Shown piece by piece: positions 33,404 to 42,474 of a DNA stretch of 64,000 nt. Source of the DNA: JBNPEO01 sp050490315 (GTDB lineage: Bacteria > Actinomycetota > Actinomycetes > Actinomycetales > Micrococcaceae). The DNA is taken from contig NZ_JBNPEO010000001.1 in the NCBI RefSeq assembly GCF_050490315.1, positions 372,001 to 436,000 of the forward strand, read 5' to 3'. Made by a program: the position numbers and the translations under genes. The notes beneath the pieces are model-generated. The model saw nothing but the letters and a program-made list of their open reading frames with translations, was not told where the DNA came from and ran no database searches. Position 1 is the stretch's first letter. Each line of letters starts with the position of its first letter.

Positions 33404-35644
33404 CTACCGCCGGGTTACGGAACGCTGGCGTGAACGGCTGGCCAAGAGCCAAGACTGAATGTCTTCTAGCTCGTTTCCTTCCGCATCCAGGTGATGACGT
33501 TCCCACTGACCGTCGGTGTCCAAGTGCCAGCTGGCCGTCCCAGGATCAACGTACCGGTTCAGCAGGGCAACAACATCGGCCACATCCTCGGCGTTGGAAA
33601 GCTGGACCAACGCTTCAACACGGCGGTCAAGGTTGCGGTGCATCATGTCAGCCGAGCCAATGTAGACTACCGGTTCCCCGCCGTTAGCGAAGCTGAAAAC
33701 CCGTGAGTGTTCAAGGAATCGGCCTAGGACGGAGCGGACTGTGATGTTTTCGCTCAGACCAGGCACACCGGGGCGAAGCGAGCAGATTCCGCGCACAATG
33801 ATGTCCACTTTGACCCCGGCTTGGGAAGCGCGGTACAGCGAATCAATGAGTGCTTCGTCGACCATGGAGTTGACCTTGATCTGAACCTTTGCGGCCAGCC
33901 CGGCGTGTGCATTGCGGATTTCAGTTTCGATCCGATCAATGAGGCCAGAACGCACCGAACGCGGAGCCACCAGAAGCCGCTTAAATGTGGACTTGGGTGC
34001 GTAACCTGAGAGCTGGTTAAAGAGCCGGGAAAGGTCTTCGCCCACCTGATTGTTTGAGGTCAGCAAGCCGAGGTCCTCGTAGTACCGGGCAGTTCGGGGG
34101 TGGTAGTTACCAGTTCCTATGTGGCAATAACGGCGAATGCCATCAGCTTCTTGACGAACCACCAGCGAAAGCTTGCAGTGCGTTTTGAGGCCAACAATGC
34201 CGTACACAACGTGAACGCCGGCCTGCTCAAGCTTGCGAGCCCAAGAGATGTTGGCCTGCTCGTCAAAGCGAGCCTTGATCTCTACCAGTGCCAGAACCTG
34301 TTTGCCAGCCTCAGCAGCATCGATCAGTGCATCAACGATCGGTGAGTCGCCAGAGGTTCGGTACAGGGTCTGCTTGATGGCCTGAACCTTGGGGTCAGCC
34401 GCTGCCTGTTCCAAAAAGGCCTGTACCGAGGTGGAGAACGAATCGTAGGGGTGGTGAAGCAAAATATCCCTGCGCCGCATGGCACCAAAAACGTTGGCAG
34501 CCTTGGAAGTTTCGGATTCGTTGAGGAAGCGGGAGGTGTGCGGAACCTGCTTGGGGTAGTGCAGATCGGCGCGATCAATCCCAGCAATCACGGAGAGTCC
34601 GCGCAGATCCAAGGGGCCGGGGACAGAAATCACTTCAGAGGGCTCAACACCGAGTTCGCGCTCTAGCAGGGCGCGAATATTTGGGTTGATGTCGTTGGTG
34701 ACTTCCAAACGTACTGGCGGACCAAAACGGCGCCGCAGCAGTTCTTTCTCGAGGGCCTGAAGCAAGTTCTCGGCGTCGTCCTCTTCAACCTCAACGTCTT
34801 CGTTGCGGGTGACGCGGAAGGAGTGGTGCTCCAGCACTTCCATGCCTGGGAACAACTGATCCAAGTGAACAGCAATCACTTCTTCGAGCGAGATAAAACG
34901 AGCCACTCGTCCCGGAACAGCACCGGCGCGTGGGCCGTCAACGGAGATCAGGCGCGGCAACTGGTCCGGAACCTTCAGACGAGCAAACAGTTCTTTGTCG
35001 CTGATCGGGTTTCTAACCACAACTGCCAAGTTCAAGGACAGCCCAGAAATGTAGGGGAACGGGTGTGCTGGGTCCACGGCCAATGGCGTGAGGATCGGGA
35101 ACACCTTTTCGGTGAACATTTTGCTGAGCTGGTGGCGGGCTTCAAGATCCAGGTCTTCCCAATGCATCAGGTGGATCTGCTCATAGGCGAGTGCTGGCCG
35201 GATCTGGTCTGCAAAAACTCGAGCGTGACGTTCTTGAAGTTTGCGGGCTTCGTCGCTGATCTGTTCTAGAACTTCAATGGGGCTCAGGCCCGCCGGGGAC
35301 GGCACCGCAAGGCCGGTTGCAATGCGCCGTTTCAAACCAGCCACACGAACCATAAAGAATTCGTCGAGGTTGGATGCGAAGATCGAGAGGAAGCTGACGC
35401 GCTCCAGCAGGTACAAATCGGGATCTTCGGCAAGTTCCAAAACGCGAGCATTGAACGCAAGCCAGCTGAGTTCTCGGTCCAAAAAGCGGTCCGGCGATAT
35501 TTCGCCGTCGGGCAACTGACTGGGTGCAAACTCGGGGATATCAATCCGGTCCTGGGTTGCGCGTGCAGCATTAACTTCCGAGGATCCAAAGCGTGCTGGC
35601 GCCACGTCGGTCTGCTGGGCGGTACCTGCATTGTTGGCTTGCAT
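33404..35644 (-). CDS. ppk1: polyphosphate kinase 1
   Basis: A 746-residue enzyme that makes inorganic polyphosphate from ATP. The order is the N-terminal domain (DRELSWLAFNARVLELA), the helical head (SFLSIFASNLDEFFMVRVAGL), and two phospholipase-D-like catalytic domains; the run YCHIGTGNYHPRTARYYEDLG carries the histidine that is phosphorylated during catalysis. ATG 35644 has GAGGAG before it. A 45-residue low-complexity N-terminal tail precedes the first domain. Co-directional with the NUDIX/phosphatase gene. Confidence 0.95.
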   Translation of the reverse strand: MQANNAGTAQQTDVAPARFGSSEVNAARATQDRIDIPEFAPSQLPDGEISPDRFLDRELSWLAFNARVLELAEDPDLYLLERVSFLSIFASNLDEFFMVRVAGLKRRIATGLAVPSPAGLSPIEVLEQISDEARKLQERHARVFADQIRPALAYEQIHLMHWEDLDLEARHQLSKMFTEKVFPILTPLAVDPAHPFPYISGLSLNLAVVVRNPISDKELFARLKVPDQLPRLISVDGPRAGAVPGRVARFISLEEVIAVHLDQLFPGMEVLEHHSFRVTRNEDVEVEEDDAENLLQALEKELLRRRFGPPVRLEVTNDINPNIRALLERELGVEPSEVISVPGPLDLRGLSVIAGIDRADLHYPKQVPHTSRFLNESETSKAANVFGAMRRRDILLHHPYDSFSTSVQAFLEQAAADPKVQAIKQTLYRTSGDSPIVDALIDAAEAGKQVLALVEIKARFDEQANISWARKLEQAGVHVVYGIVGLKTHCKLSLVVRQEADGIRRYCHIGTGNYHPRTARYYEDLGLLTSNNQVGEDLSRLFNQLSGYAPKSTFKRLLVAPRSVRSGLIDRIETEIRNAHAGLAAKVQIKVNSMVDEALIDSLYRASQAGVKVDIIVRGICSLRPGVPGLSENITVRSVLGRFLEHSRVFSFANGGEPVVYIGSADMMHRNLDRRVEALVQLSNAEDVADVVALLNRYVDPGTASWHLDTDGQWERHHLDAEGNELEDIQSWLLASRSRQRSVTRR

Positions 35645-35687
35645 GTCACTCCTCGTGGTGCGGGTGGTTCACCTCAACCTTACAGAA

Positions 35688-36668
35688 CTATGCGCCCTGA
35701 ATTTCAGCCTTTTGCCGGTACATGACGTCCATGTCCCAGCGGGTGAATCCAAGCTTTTGGTAAAGGGCCACAGCCGCGGTGTTATCGGCATCCACGTAAA
35801 GCATGATGGTGGCGATTCCTCGCTGGCTCAAATACCTGATACCGGCGGCCGTGAGCGCGCGGCCCAAACCCATTCCTTGAGCCTGCGGAGTAACTCCCAC
35901 AACGTAAACCTCACCCAGGGGTTCTTGCCCAGCCGTGGACGCATGAACCTTGGTCCAGTGAAAACCTAGAAGTTCGTTTTCAGCATTGACGGCGAGCAAA
36001 AATCCTGCCGGATCAAACCAGTCCTCAGCCGTACGTTCGGCGAGGTCAGCCTGGGTCATATTGCCCTGTTCTGGGTGATGGGCGAAGGCTGCGCGGTTGG
36101 CGGCGAGCCAAGATTCCTCATCGTGGCCTGGAATAAAGGCCCGAATTGAAACGCCCTCAGCCAATGGCGCGGACTGCGTACTTGATGCCGAAGCTGCGTC
36201 TAAGCGCATCCGCCACAGTTCACGAACGGGAACAAAACCAAATTCTTTGGCTAGTTCAGCTGCTGTGTTGTGGCTGGCATGCGCCCACGCGCTGAGGCCA
36301 CGCAGCCCACTTTCACGGTTTGCGGCAACTTCAGCGATGAGCCGCCTAGCCACCCCCATTCCGCGGTAGTTAGGGTGAACAGCAAGTTCTAGAAGGCCGG
36401 CGTGTGAGTCATCTTCGTTCGGGTCCTCAATCACGACGGCGAACCCGGCCAGCGTTGCTTCTTCGCCAACGTATGCGCTCACCGTCCGTACTGTTTGTTG
36501 CTCCGAGCCGCCAGTGCGTAGTGAAATAATGCTCTGCTCCGACACGGGCGGCTTTCCGTCTTCGCTTTCCGCTGCCATGAGAACGGCAGTGGCGTGACGC
36601 AAAAACGTGGCGTCCACGGGCCCGGTAGTCACGGCAAGATGCAAGTTCAAGGAGTGCTCGGTGCTCAT
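35688..36668 (-). CDS. mshD: mycothiol synthase
   Basis: A 326-residue enzyme with two GNAT acetyltransferase domains that acetylates Cys-GlcN-Ins, the last step of mycothiol synthesis. The first CoA-binding segment is NYRGMGVARRLIAEVA and the active C-terminal one is AQGMGLGRALTAAGI, followed by MLYVDADNTAAVALYQKLGFTRW. Mycothiol is an actinobacterial thiol, which supports the taxonomic placement. It lies on the other side of a small RNA gene from glnR, as neighbouring genes do in Mycobacterium (glnR-mshD). Confidence 0.93.
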   Translation of the reverse strand: MSTEHSLNLHLAVTTGPVDATFLRHATAVLMAAESEDGKPPVSEQSIISLRTGGSEQQTVRTVSAYVGEEATLAGFAVVIEDPNEDDSHAGLLELAVHPNYRGMGVARRLIAEVAANRESGLRGLSAWAHASHNTAAELAKEFGFVPVRELWRMRLDAASASSTQSAPLAEGVSIRAFIPGHDEESWLAANRAAFAHHPEQGNMTQADLAERTAEDWFDPAGFLLAVNAENELLGFHWTKVHASTAGQEPLGEVYVVGVTPQAQGMGLGRALTAAGIRYLSQRGIATIMLYVDADNTAAVALYQKLGFTRWDMDVMYRQKAEIQGA

Positions 36669-36712
36669 TGCCTAAGGTTATATGGCGCTTCAGGCGCTAC
36701 AGCCAGCCAATT

Positions 36713-36741
36713 TTGCGAGTGGCCCATCGGTTACGTATAGT
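36713..36741 (+). promoter_or_regulatory. promoter of the candidate small RNA
   Basis: TTGCGA (36713-36718) and TATAGT (36736-36741) with 17 bases between them. A start near 36748 would give an RNA ending at the strong terminator at 36879. Confidence 0.6.
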
Positions 36742-36747
36742 GGATAT

Positions 36748-36879
36748 CTCGTTCGGTTGCCAGCGTTGGTGGCGAGAACGGCGAGGGGGATCCACCAGTG
36801 GGGTGGCCTCGATACGTTCGACCCGTATGTCCTCCACCAGTAAATTGCCCTCAGTCACATGGCTGAGGGCAATTTTTTT
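36748..36879 (+). ncRNA. candidate small RNA of about 132 nt between mshD and glnR
   Basis: A stand-alone transcription unit: a sigma70-like promoter, about 130 bases without a good open frame, and an intrinsic terminator. The predicted RNA folds well: TCTCG with CGAGA enclosing a loop near the 5' end, GAGG/CCTC around CCACC/GGTGG in the middle, ATACG/CGTAT, and then the terminator stem. It runs opposite to the two flanking genes. I do not recognise it as 6S, SRP, tmRNA or RNase P RNA. Lying beside the nitrogen regulator gene glnR, it could be connected with nitrogen control, but that is speculation. Confidence 0.55.
36844..36879 (+). terminator. intrinsic terminator of the small RNA
   Basis: ATTGCCCTCAG (36844-36854) pairs with CTGAGGGCAAT (36863-36873), 11 pairs, loop of eight, followed by seven T (36873-36879). 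Confidence 0.88.
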
Positions 36880-36955
36880 GCTTTTGTTCAGCGCCCCAGT
36901 TCAGCGCCCCACAAGAGTTGGGTGCTTCTATGCGTGGCGCGTACCGGTGGCGTGC

Positions 36956-37654
36956 TTAGGCGTCCGCGTGCTCGTCTTCTGGCATTCGGGTCAGCGTCAG
37001 TCGGTAGCCCACGTTACGTACAGTGCCGATCAAGTTTTCGTTATCCGCTCCGAGTTTGGCCCGCAAACGGCGCACATGCACGTCTACCGTGCGGGTGCCT
37101 CCGTAGTAGTCGTAGCCCCAAACTTCGGTTAGTAGCTGCTGGCGGGTAAAGACCCGTCCCGGGTGTTGAGCTAAGTACTTGAGCAGTTCAAATTCTTTGA
37201 ACGTCAGGTTCAGAGGAGAACCATTAACGCGTGCGGTGTAGCTTGCCTCGTCAATAACGACGCCGGCAGCGCGGATTTCGGTTTGAGTTTCCTCTTGCTC
37301 GGCGGAACCTCGTGCGATGGCCAAGCGGATGCGGGCCTCAACTTCAGCGGGTCCTGCCGTTTCAAGGACGATGTCATCTACCGCCCACATTGCCGAAACT
37401 GCAGCCATGCCGCCCTCTGTGAGAATCAACACAAGCGGGGAGCTGAGGCCAGTGGCTTTGAGCAGTTGAGTCAGCGAACGGGAGCCCACTAGATCCTTGC
37501 GTGCATCAAGTAAAACGACGTCACAGGGATCGGTGTCTAGGAGCGCGGTGGGTTCGGCCGGAAGGATGTGAACTCGGTGGTTGAGCAGTTCCAGGGCAGG
37601 CAAAACGTCAATAGATGATCCTGGGCTGTTCGTCAGGAGCAGTATGTGCGACAT
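36956..37654 (-). CDS. glnR: GlnR-type global nitrogen regulator
   Basis: A 232-residue OmpR-family orphan regulator. The receiver half (MSHILLLTNSPG, DVVLLDARKDL, LVLILTEGGMAAVSAMWAVDD, TAGPAEVEARIRLA) is very close to Streptomyces GlnR as I remember it, and the winged helix ends GTRTVDVHVRRLRAKLG then GTVRNVGYRL. GlnR controls glutamine synthetase, ammonium and nitrate genes without a dedicated kinase. I start it at ATG 37654, which has GGAGG just upstream; a longer frame adds 28 unlikely residues. Confidence 0.9.
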   Translation of the reverse strand: MSHILLLTNSPGSSIDVLPALELLNHRVHILPAEPTALLDTDPCDVVLLDARKDLVGSRSLTQLLKATGLSSPLVLILTEGGMAAVSAMWAVDDIVLETAGPAEVEARIRLAIARGSAEQEETQTEIRAAGVVIDEASYTARVNGSPLNLTFKEFELLKYLAQHPGRVFTRQQLLTEVWGYDYYGGTRTVDVHVRRLRAKLGADNENLIGTVRNVGYRLTLTRMPEDEHADA

Positions 37655-37779
37655 TTTTCCTCCAATGGGCTGGAGCACATCGTCGGGCCGTTGCTTGAGT
37701 ATAGCTAAGCGGGAACTGTCTATGCCGCTTGTGTCCACAGTGCAAGCACTTCTGGTGTCACATAAGGCAGGATGGGCTT

Positions 37780-38553
37780 GTGACTTCGAGCAATGACAGC
37801 AGCGCTACGCCACTGGCCCACGGTTCATCCCTAGTGGGTCTTATAGGTTTGCTCGGACTAACGCTGCTCGTTGGTGGCTCATACTTAGCTGCCCCGGCGC
37901 ATACCGTGGCCGTGGCGGTTGTGGCTGCGTTGATCGGTCTGGGCTGGCCGCACTTCTTGGGCATTCCTGCGCGCAAAACCTTGGGTGCCGTATTGGGCCT
38001 GTCCGCCGTTGCCTCCGTTGTTACAGCTGCGATGACCAAAGCTCCAGGATTTTTGGAGTGGACTCCAGCCTTTATTGCCCTGGGCTGTATGGCAGTGATG
38101 CTGGTCCAGCTCATTCGTGGCACAGGACAAGCAGCGCGCCTTGAATCAACTCTTGGCGCTTGCGCGGGCGTAATGCTCGCTGCCCTGAGCGCGGGTTGGA
38201 TCGCGAACACACGTTACAACGGCGTCAGCGAGATGGTTCTGGTAGCTGGCATTAGCGCCGCCGTCGCACTTTTGGTGGGGATGATCCGGTGGCCGGACCG
38301 TATTGTGGCACCGTTAGGTGTTGTGATGGCCGCACTTGCGGCGCCGTTAAGCGGGTTGGTCTTTTCTGACCTCGCGGTGGTGCCAGCGGCTGTAACTGGG
38401 GTTGTTGTTGCCTCGGTGCTGATGAGTTTCCGTAGGCTGGTTTCGCTTCACCGCGGCTCATTGAGCGTCATGGCTGCGATTGGAGTTGGGCTGGCACCAG
38501 TGGCTGCAGTTGGGGCGCTGGCGTATTTCATTGACAAATTACTGACCGTCTAA
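37780..38553 (+). CDS. multi-pass membrane protein of unknown function
   Basis: A 257-residue hydrophobic protein with about eight membrane segments and few charged loops. No transporter signature is clear. I place the start at GTG 37780 with AGGATGG ahead of it; the frame is open for 17 further codons that read as non-coding and run towards glnR. It is divergent from glnR (125 bases apart), so the two may share a regulatory region. Confidence 0.7.
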   Translation: MTSSNDSSATPLAHGSSLVGLIGLLGLTLLVGGSYLAAPAHTVAVAVVAALIGLGWPHFLGIPARKTLGAVLGLSAVASVVTAAMTKAPGFLEWTPAFIALGCMAVMLVQLIRGTGQAARLESTLGACAGVMLAALSAGWIANTRYNGVSEMVLVAGISAAVALLVGMIRWPDRIVAPLGVVMAALAAPLSGLVFSDLAVVPAAVTGVVVASVLMSFRRLVSLHRGSLSVMAAIGVGLAPVAAVGALAYFIDKLLTV

Positions 38554-38570
38554 GGCGTTAGGATTACAGC

Positions 38571-38684
38571 ATGTCCGTTCTTACTTTTGAAATCATTTTC
38601 TTGGTTCTGCTCGGCGTCGCAGGCTTGTCCATGGCGTGGTTTGCAGGATTCGTTGTCTACCGGCTGTTCAAGGGCCAGAAGTAG
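38571..38684 (+). CDS. 37-residue single-span membrane peptide
   Basis: A very short gene: ATG 38571 with AGGA seven bases before it, stop TAG at 38682. The product (MSVLTFEIIFLVLLGVAG to RLFKGQK) is one transmembrane helix with a basic C-terminal tail. It lies 17 bases after the membrane-protein gene and eight bases before the nitrobindin gene, so it is embedded in an operon. Function unknown; the ribosome binding site, topology and tight spacing make it credible. Confidence 0.6.
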   Translation: MSVLTFEIIFLVLLGVAGLSMAWFAGFVVYRLFKGQK

Positions 38685-38692
38685 CAGCTGCT

Positions 38693-39340
38693 GTGGCCAT
38701 TGAAATCCCCACCGGACTCACCCCTGAACTCGTTCCCCTCTCATGGTTGATTGGCGAATGGGAAGGCCGCGGCCGTTTGGGCTCGGGCGAGGAAGATTCC
38801 GAGCACTTTCTACAGCACGTTAGCTTCACTCATAACGGTTTGCCGTACTTGCAGTACCGGGCAGAAAGCTGGCTCACTGACGAAGACGGCGCAGTTGAGC
38901 GGCCGCTCTCGGTGGAAACCGGTTTCTGGGCACTCGAGCGTAAGCTCGACGACGCCGATGGTGGCCCCGGCCTGATCCCGGCGGATATTGTTCCCGCCCT
39001 GAAAACTGCAGACGAAGTTGAAGCGCTTCGCAATGCCGACGGTGGATTTAACATCGCCGTTTCTATTACCCACCCCGGCGCGATTTCGGAGCTCTACTAC
39101 GGCCAGATCAAGGGCCCGCAGATTCAGCTCAGCACGGACATGGTGATGCGCGGGAGCCACTCGAAGCAGTACACCGCGGCCACACGAATTTTCGGTTTGG
39201 TTGACGGAAATCTGTTGTGGCGCTGGGATGTTGCTACCGGGCCTTTGGCCACGGATGGTTCCACTAGCGGCCAAGATGAGAACTCACTCAAGGCCCATGC
39301 TTCAGCCTTCCTGAACAAAATCTCCACTCCCACCGAGTAG
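38693..39340 (+). CDS. nitrobindin-like heme-binding beta-barrel (FABP-like) protein
   Basis: A 215-residue protein of the nitrobindin/THAP4-like family (formerly DUF1794). The signature LIGEWEGRGRLG corresponds to the GxWxGxG motif near the N-terminus, and the distal segment MRGSHSKQYTAATRIFG carries the conserved His region. Mycobacterial and plant relatives bind ferric heme and isomerise peroxynitrite to nitrate. I start it at GTG 38693, since the longer frame would overlap the small membrane peptide. It is near ygfZ, glnR and mshD, an association also known in Mycobacterium tuberculosis. Confidence 0.88.
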   Translation: MAIEIPTGLTPELVPLSWLIGEWEGRGRLGSGEEDSEHFLQHVSFTHNGLPYLQYRAESWLTDEDGAVERPLSVETGFWALERKLDDADGGPGLIPADIVPALKTADEVEALRNADGGFNIAVSITHPGAISELYYGQIKGPQIQLSTDMVMRGSHSKQYTAATRIFGLVDGNLLWRWDVATGPLATDGSTSGQDENSLKAHASAFLNKISTPTE

Positions 39341-39368
39341 CTGCGTCCCGTGACGCAGCCCCGAGATC

Positions 39369-39396
39369 GAGCGCCGAAATCCGGCGCTCTTTCCTT
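39369..39396 (+). terminator. probable terminator after the nitrobindin gene
   Basis: GAGCGCCG (39369-39376) pairs with CGGCGCTC (39382-39389), loop AAATC, followed by TTTCCTT. The T tract is short, so termination may be partial. Confidence 0.6.
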
Positions 39397-39435
39397 CCCG
39401 GGAATAGGGCAAAGCGCAAAGGACTTCTAGATCGT

Positions 39436-40521
39436 ATGACCTATAACAGCCTTCTACTGTCGCGCCCTGGTGCCGTAGCTGCCGGCGGCGTTGATGCTGG
39501 CGTCGCCGCACACTATGGCGAACCGCTTCCCGAGCAACGCGCCCTTGCTGGCGGCAAAGCGGTGGCTGATTTCTCCCACCGCGGCGTTGTATCGGTGAGC
39601 GGGCCGGACCGGTTGTCCTGGCTGAACACGCTTTCCTCACAGCAACTGACCGGTCTGAAGCCGGGGGAGTCCAGCGAGTTATTGCTCCTGAGCATCCAAG
39701 GCCGGATTGACTACGATGCCCGAATTATTGACGACGGCGAAACTGCTTGGCTGATCGTGGAAACTGCTGAGGCACAGCCGCTCGCCGCGTGGTTGAACTC
39801 GATGAAATTCATGCTGCGCGTTGAGGTAAGCGACGTTTCTGAGAAATGGGGCGTCCTTGCAAGCACCCATGAAGTTGCGGAATGGGACCAGTTGCTTCGC
39901 TGGCAGGACCCATGGCCCAACGTTGGGCCCGGCGGCTACGCCTACAGCCCCATCGAACAAGCTCAGCACCCCGGTTATGAGCGGCCCTGGTTTGAATATC
40001 TAGTTCCTATCGAAGACCTGGTGAACACGGTAGGGGAGCGGCGCTTGGCGGGAACCATGGCTAGCGAGGCGTTGCGCATCGCAGCGTGGCGTCCGCGTTT
40101 GGGTGTGGACACTGATGAGAAGTCAATTCCGCATGAGCTTGACCTGATCCGTACCGCGGTTCATCTGGCTAAGGGCTGCTACAAGGGCCAAGAAACTGTG
40201 GCACGAGTGCACAACTTGGGTCACCCGCCACGGCGATTGGTGTTTTTGCACCTGGACGGCTCACACCACACTCTCCCTGAAGCGGGAAGCCCCATTCACG
40301 TTGAGGGCCGCGCAGTGGGCACTGTAACAAGCTCGGCGCTGCACTACGAGATGGGTCCCATCGCCTTGGCAATGGTCAAGCGGAGCGTTGATCCTTCCAT
40401 CACTTTGACGGTGGTGGACGGGGAGCAAAACTATGACGCCGCTCAGGAAATCATTGTGGCCCCGGACGCCGGGCAAGTAGTTGGAAGACAAACAGGATTT
40501 ATTCGCGGGAGGCACGCATGA
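39436..40521 (+). CDS. ygfZ: folate-binding YgfZ/GcvT-like iron-sulfur cluster protein
   Basis: A 361-residue protein of the YgfZ family, a relative of the glycine-cleavage T protein that uses tetrahydrofolate in the maintenance or assembly of certain Fe-S enzymes. The hallmark KGCYKGQETVARVHNLGHPPRR, with the conserved Cys, is at about residues 247-268. GcvT-like folate-binding folds cover most of the length. Its stop codon overlaps the start of the ankyrin gene (ATGA). Confidence 0.92.
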   Translation: MTYNSLLLSRPGAVAAGGVDAGVAAHYGEPLPEQRALAGGKAVADFSHRGVVSVSGPDRLSWLNTLSSQQLTGLKPGESSELLLLSIQGRIDYDARIIDDGETAWLIVETAEAQPLAAWLNSMKFMLRVEVSDVSEKWGVLASTHEVAEWDQLLRWQDPWPNVGPGGYAYSPIEQAQHPGYERPWFEYLVPIEDLVNTVGERRLAGTMASEALRIAAWRPRLGVDTDEKSIPHELDLIRTAVHLAKGCYKGQETVARVHNLGHPPRRLVFLHLDGSHHTLPEAGSPIHVEGRAVGTVTSSALHYEMGPIALAMVKRSVDPSITLTVVDGEQNYDAAQEIIVAPDAGQVVGRQTGFIRGRHA

Positions 40522-40928
40522 GCAACGACAACGAGGCGATTGAACTTGCCCACCGGCTCTTTGATGCAGCCCGGGCCGGAGATAACGCTGTTTTGGCGCC
40601 TTATCTGGAGGCCGGTGCACCAGCTAATTTGACCAATGCCAGCGGCGATACGCTCTTGATGCTCGCCGCGTACCACGGGAATGCTGCCACGGTTGAGCTG
40701 TTGCTAAAGCACGGCGCAGACGTTGAAGCGAGTAACGATCGTGGCCAGACGCCTCTTGCAGGGGCAGTTTTTAAGGGATACACCGAGGTTGCTCGCCTCC
40801 TTTTAGACGGTGGCGCTGATCCGGCCGCAGGAACACCGAGCGCTGCAGACACCGCAGCCATGTTCCAGCGCACCGACATTCAAGCACTTATCGAAGAACG
40901 CCGCTCAGGCACTTCGGCTGCTAGCTAG
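40518..40928 (+). CDS. ankyrin repeat protein
   Basis: A 136-residue protein made of about three ankyrin repeats; canonical stretches are GDTLLMLAAYHGNAATVELLLKHGAD and GQTPLAGAVFKGYTEVARLLLDGGADP. There is no enzyme domain or signal peptide. Small ankyrin proteins act as protein-binding scaffolds. The start overlaps the ygfZ stop by four bases, so the two are translated together; why an ankyrin protein travels with ygfZ is not known to me. Confidence 0.9.
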   Translation: MSNDNEAIELAHRLFDAARAGDNAVLAPYLEAGAPANLTNASGDTLLMLAAYHGNAATVELLLKHGADVEASNDRGQTPLAGAVFKGYTEVARLLLDGGADPAAGTPSAADTAAMFQRTDIQALIEERRSGTSAAS

Positions 40929-40993
40929 GTACTGCTACCTCTAGCCAGGCACACCATCAGTCCAAGAACGGGCTAGAAAAGATAAACAACTTA

Positions 40994-42466
40994 ATGGAAA
41001 ACGTTCAACGTCCTTGGCCGGCGCTGTGGTCCCTTGTGATCGGTTTCTTTATGATCCTGATCGACACCACCATTGTTTCTGTGGCCAATCCACGGATTAT
41101 GGAAGGCCTGCACGCAGACATCAACTCGGTGATCTGGGTGACCAGCGCCTATCTGCTGGCCTACGCAGTTCCCTTGCTGATCACCGGTCGCCTAGGTGAC
41201 CGCTTTGGCCCTAAAAAGCTGTACCTCTCAGGCTTGGTAGTTTTTACGGCTGCTTCCCTCTGGTGCGGTTTGTCCCAAGACATCGACATGCTGATTACCG
41301 CCCGGGTAGTTCAGGGCCTCGGCGCTGCGCTGATGACCCCGCAAACCATGGCAGTTATCACCCGGATTTTTCCGCCGAATCGCCGCGGTGCAGCCATGGG
41401 CCTCTGGGGTGCGACGGCGGGAGTCGCCACCCTAGTTGGCCCCATTTTGGGTGGGGTACTGGTTGATGGCTTGGGATGGGAGTGGATCTTCTTTATCAAC
41501 GTTCCCGTTGGTGTTGTTGGATTCATTTTCGCTCTGCGGTTTGTTCCCAAGCTTGAGACTCACACGCACCGCTTCGACGTCCTAGGAATTGTCCTTAGCG
41601 CTGTGGGAATGTTCCTCCTGGTCTTTGGGATCCAAGAAGGCGAAAAGTTCAACTGGGGTACGGTCACTGGGCCCATCACCGTGTGGGGCCTCATAGTTGT
41701 TGGGCTGATAGTCCTCATTGCGTTTGTGGTGTGGCAGTCCATCTTCCCGAGATATTTCATGGGTGAGCCTTTGCTTCCCTTGGGTGTTTTTAGGGACCGG
41801 AACTTCTCACTCGCGAACATTGCCATCACCGCAATGGGCTTCAGCATCACGGCTATGTCCTTGCCGCAGATCTTTTACTACCAGATGGTGCGGGGCATGA
41901 GCCCCACTCAGTCAGCGCTCATGATGGTGCCCATGGCGGTGATCTCAGGTGGTTTGGCCCCCGTGGTTGGGAAGATCATTGACCGCGTGAACCCACGCTT
42001 TATTACGGCAACGGCTTTTGTACTGATGTCTGTGGCGTTGTTCTGGAATTCGCTACTCCTGCACCCGGACACAGCCATCTGGTTGTTCTTGTTGCCCAGC
42101 GCTTTATTGGGTTTTGCAAACGCCGGAATTTGGGCTCCCCTCAGCTCTACCGCAACCCGTAATCTGCCGCCACGGATGGCGGGAGCTGGGGCTGGTGTTT
42201 ACAACACCACTCGCCAAGTTGGTGCTGTGCTGGGCTCTGCCGCCATTGCGGCGCTGATCCAAGCACGCCTTGCAGCCGAACTGCCCACAACACCCGGGAC
42301 TACAGGTAGTTCCTCACTTGAATTCAGTGGAACGCTGCCGGACTTCTTACACGAGGGCTTCTCTACCGCCATGGGCCAATCGATCATGCTGCCCGCTGCA
42401 GTGGTTCTGCTGGGGGCCGCGATGGCTGTTTTCTTCGCTGCACCCAAAGCTAGCCAGTTGCGCTAG
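40994..42466 (+). CDS. MFS multidrug exporter, DHA2 (14-segment) family
   Basis: A 490-residue drug/proton antiporter with about 14 membrane segments. Family motifs include LDTTIV-like IDTTIVSVANPRI in the first segment, LITGRLGDRFGPKKLYL in the first loop, and GAALMTPQTMAVITRIFPPNRRGAAMG with ATAGVATLVGPILGGVL as the antiporter motif C region. It would expel hydrophobic cations, dyes or antibiotics. No TetR or MarR regulator is next to it. ATG 40994. Confidence 0.9.
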   Translation: MENVQRPWPALWSLVIGFFMILIDTTIVSVANPRIMEGLHADINSVIWVTSAYLLAYAVPLLITGRLGDRFGPKKLYLSGLVVFTAASLWCGLSQDIDMLITARVVQGLGAALMTPQTMAVITRIFPPNRRGAAMGLWGATAGVATLVGPILGGVLVDGLGWEWIFFINVPVGVVGFIFALRFVPKLETHTHRFDVLGIVLSAVGMFLLVFGIQEGEKFNWGTVTGPITVWGLIVVGLIVLIAFVVWQSIFPRYFMGEPLLPLGVFRDRNFSLANIAITAMGFSITAMSLPQIFYYQMVRGMSPTQSALMMVPMAVISGGLAPVVGKIIDRVNPRFITATAFVLMSVALFWNSLLLHPDTAIWLFLLPSALLGFANAGIWAPLSSTATRNLPPRMAGAGAGVYNTTRQVGAVLGSAAIAALIQARLAAELPTTPGTTGSSSLEFSGTLPDFLHEGFSTAMGQSIMLPAAVVLLGAAMAVFFAAPKASQLR

Positions 42467-42474
42467 CCCCGGAC

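Noticed and set aside
36688..36831. Leftward frame of about 48 codons in the small RNA region
   Set aside because: It is open from a GTG but has no ribosome binding site, and the promoter, fold and terminator on the other strand explain the region better.
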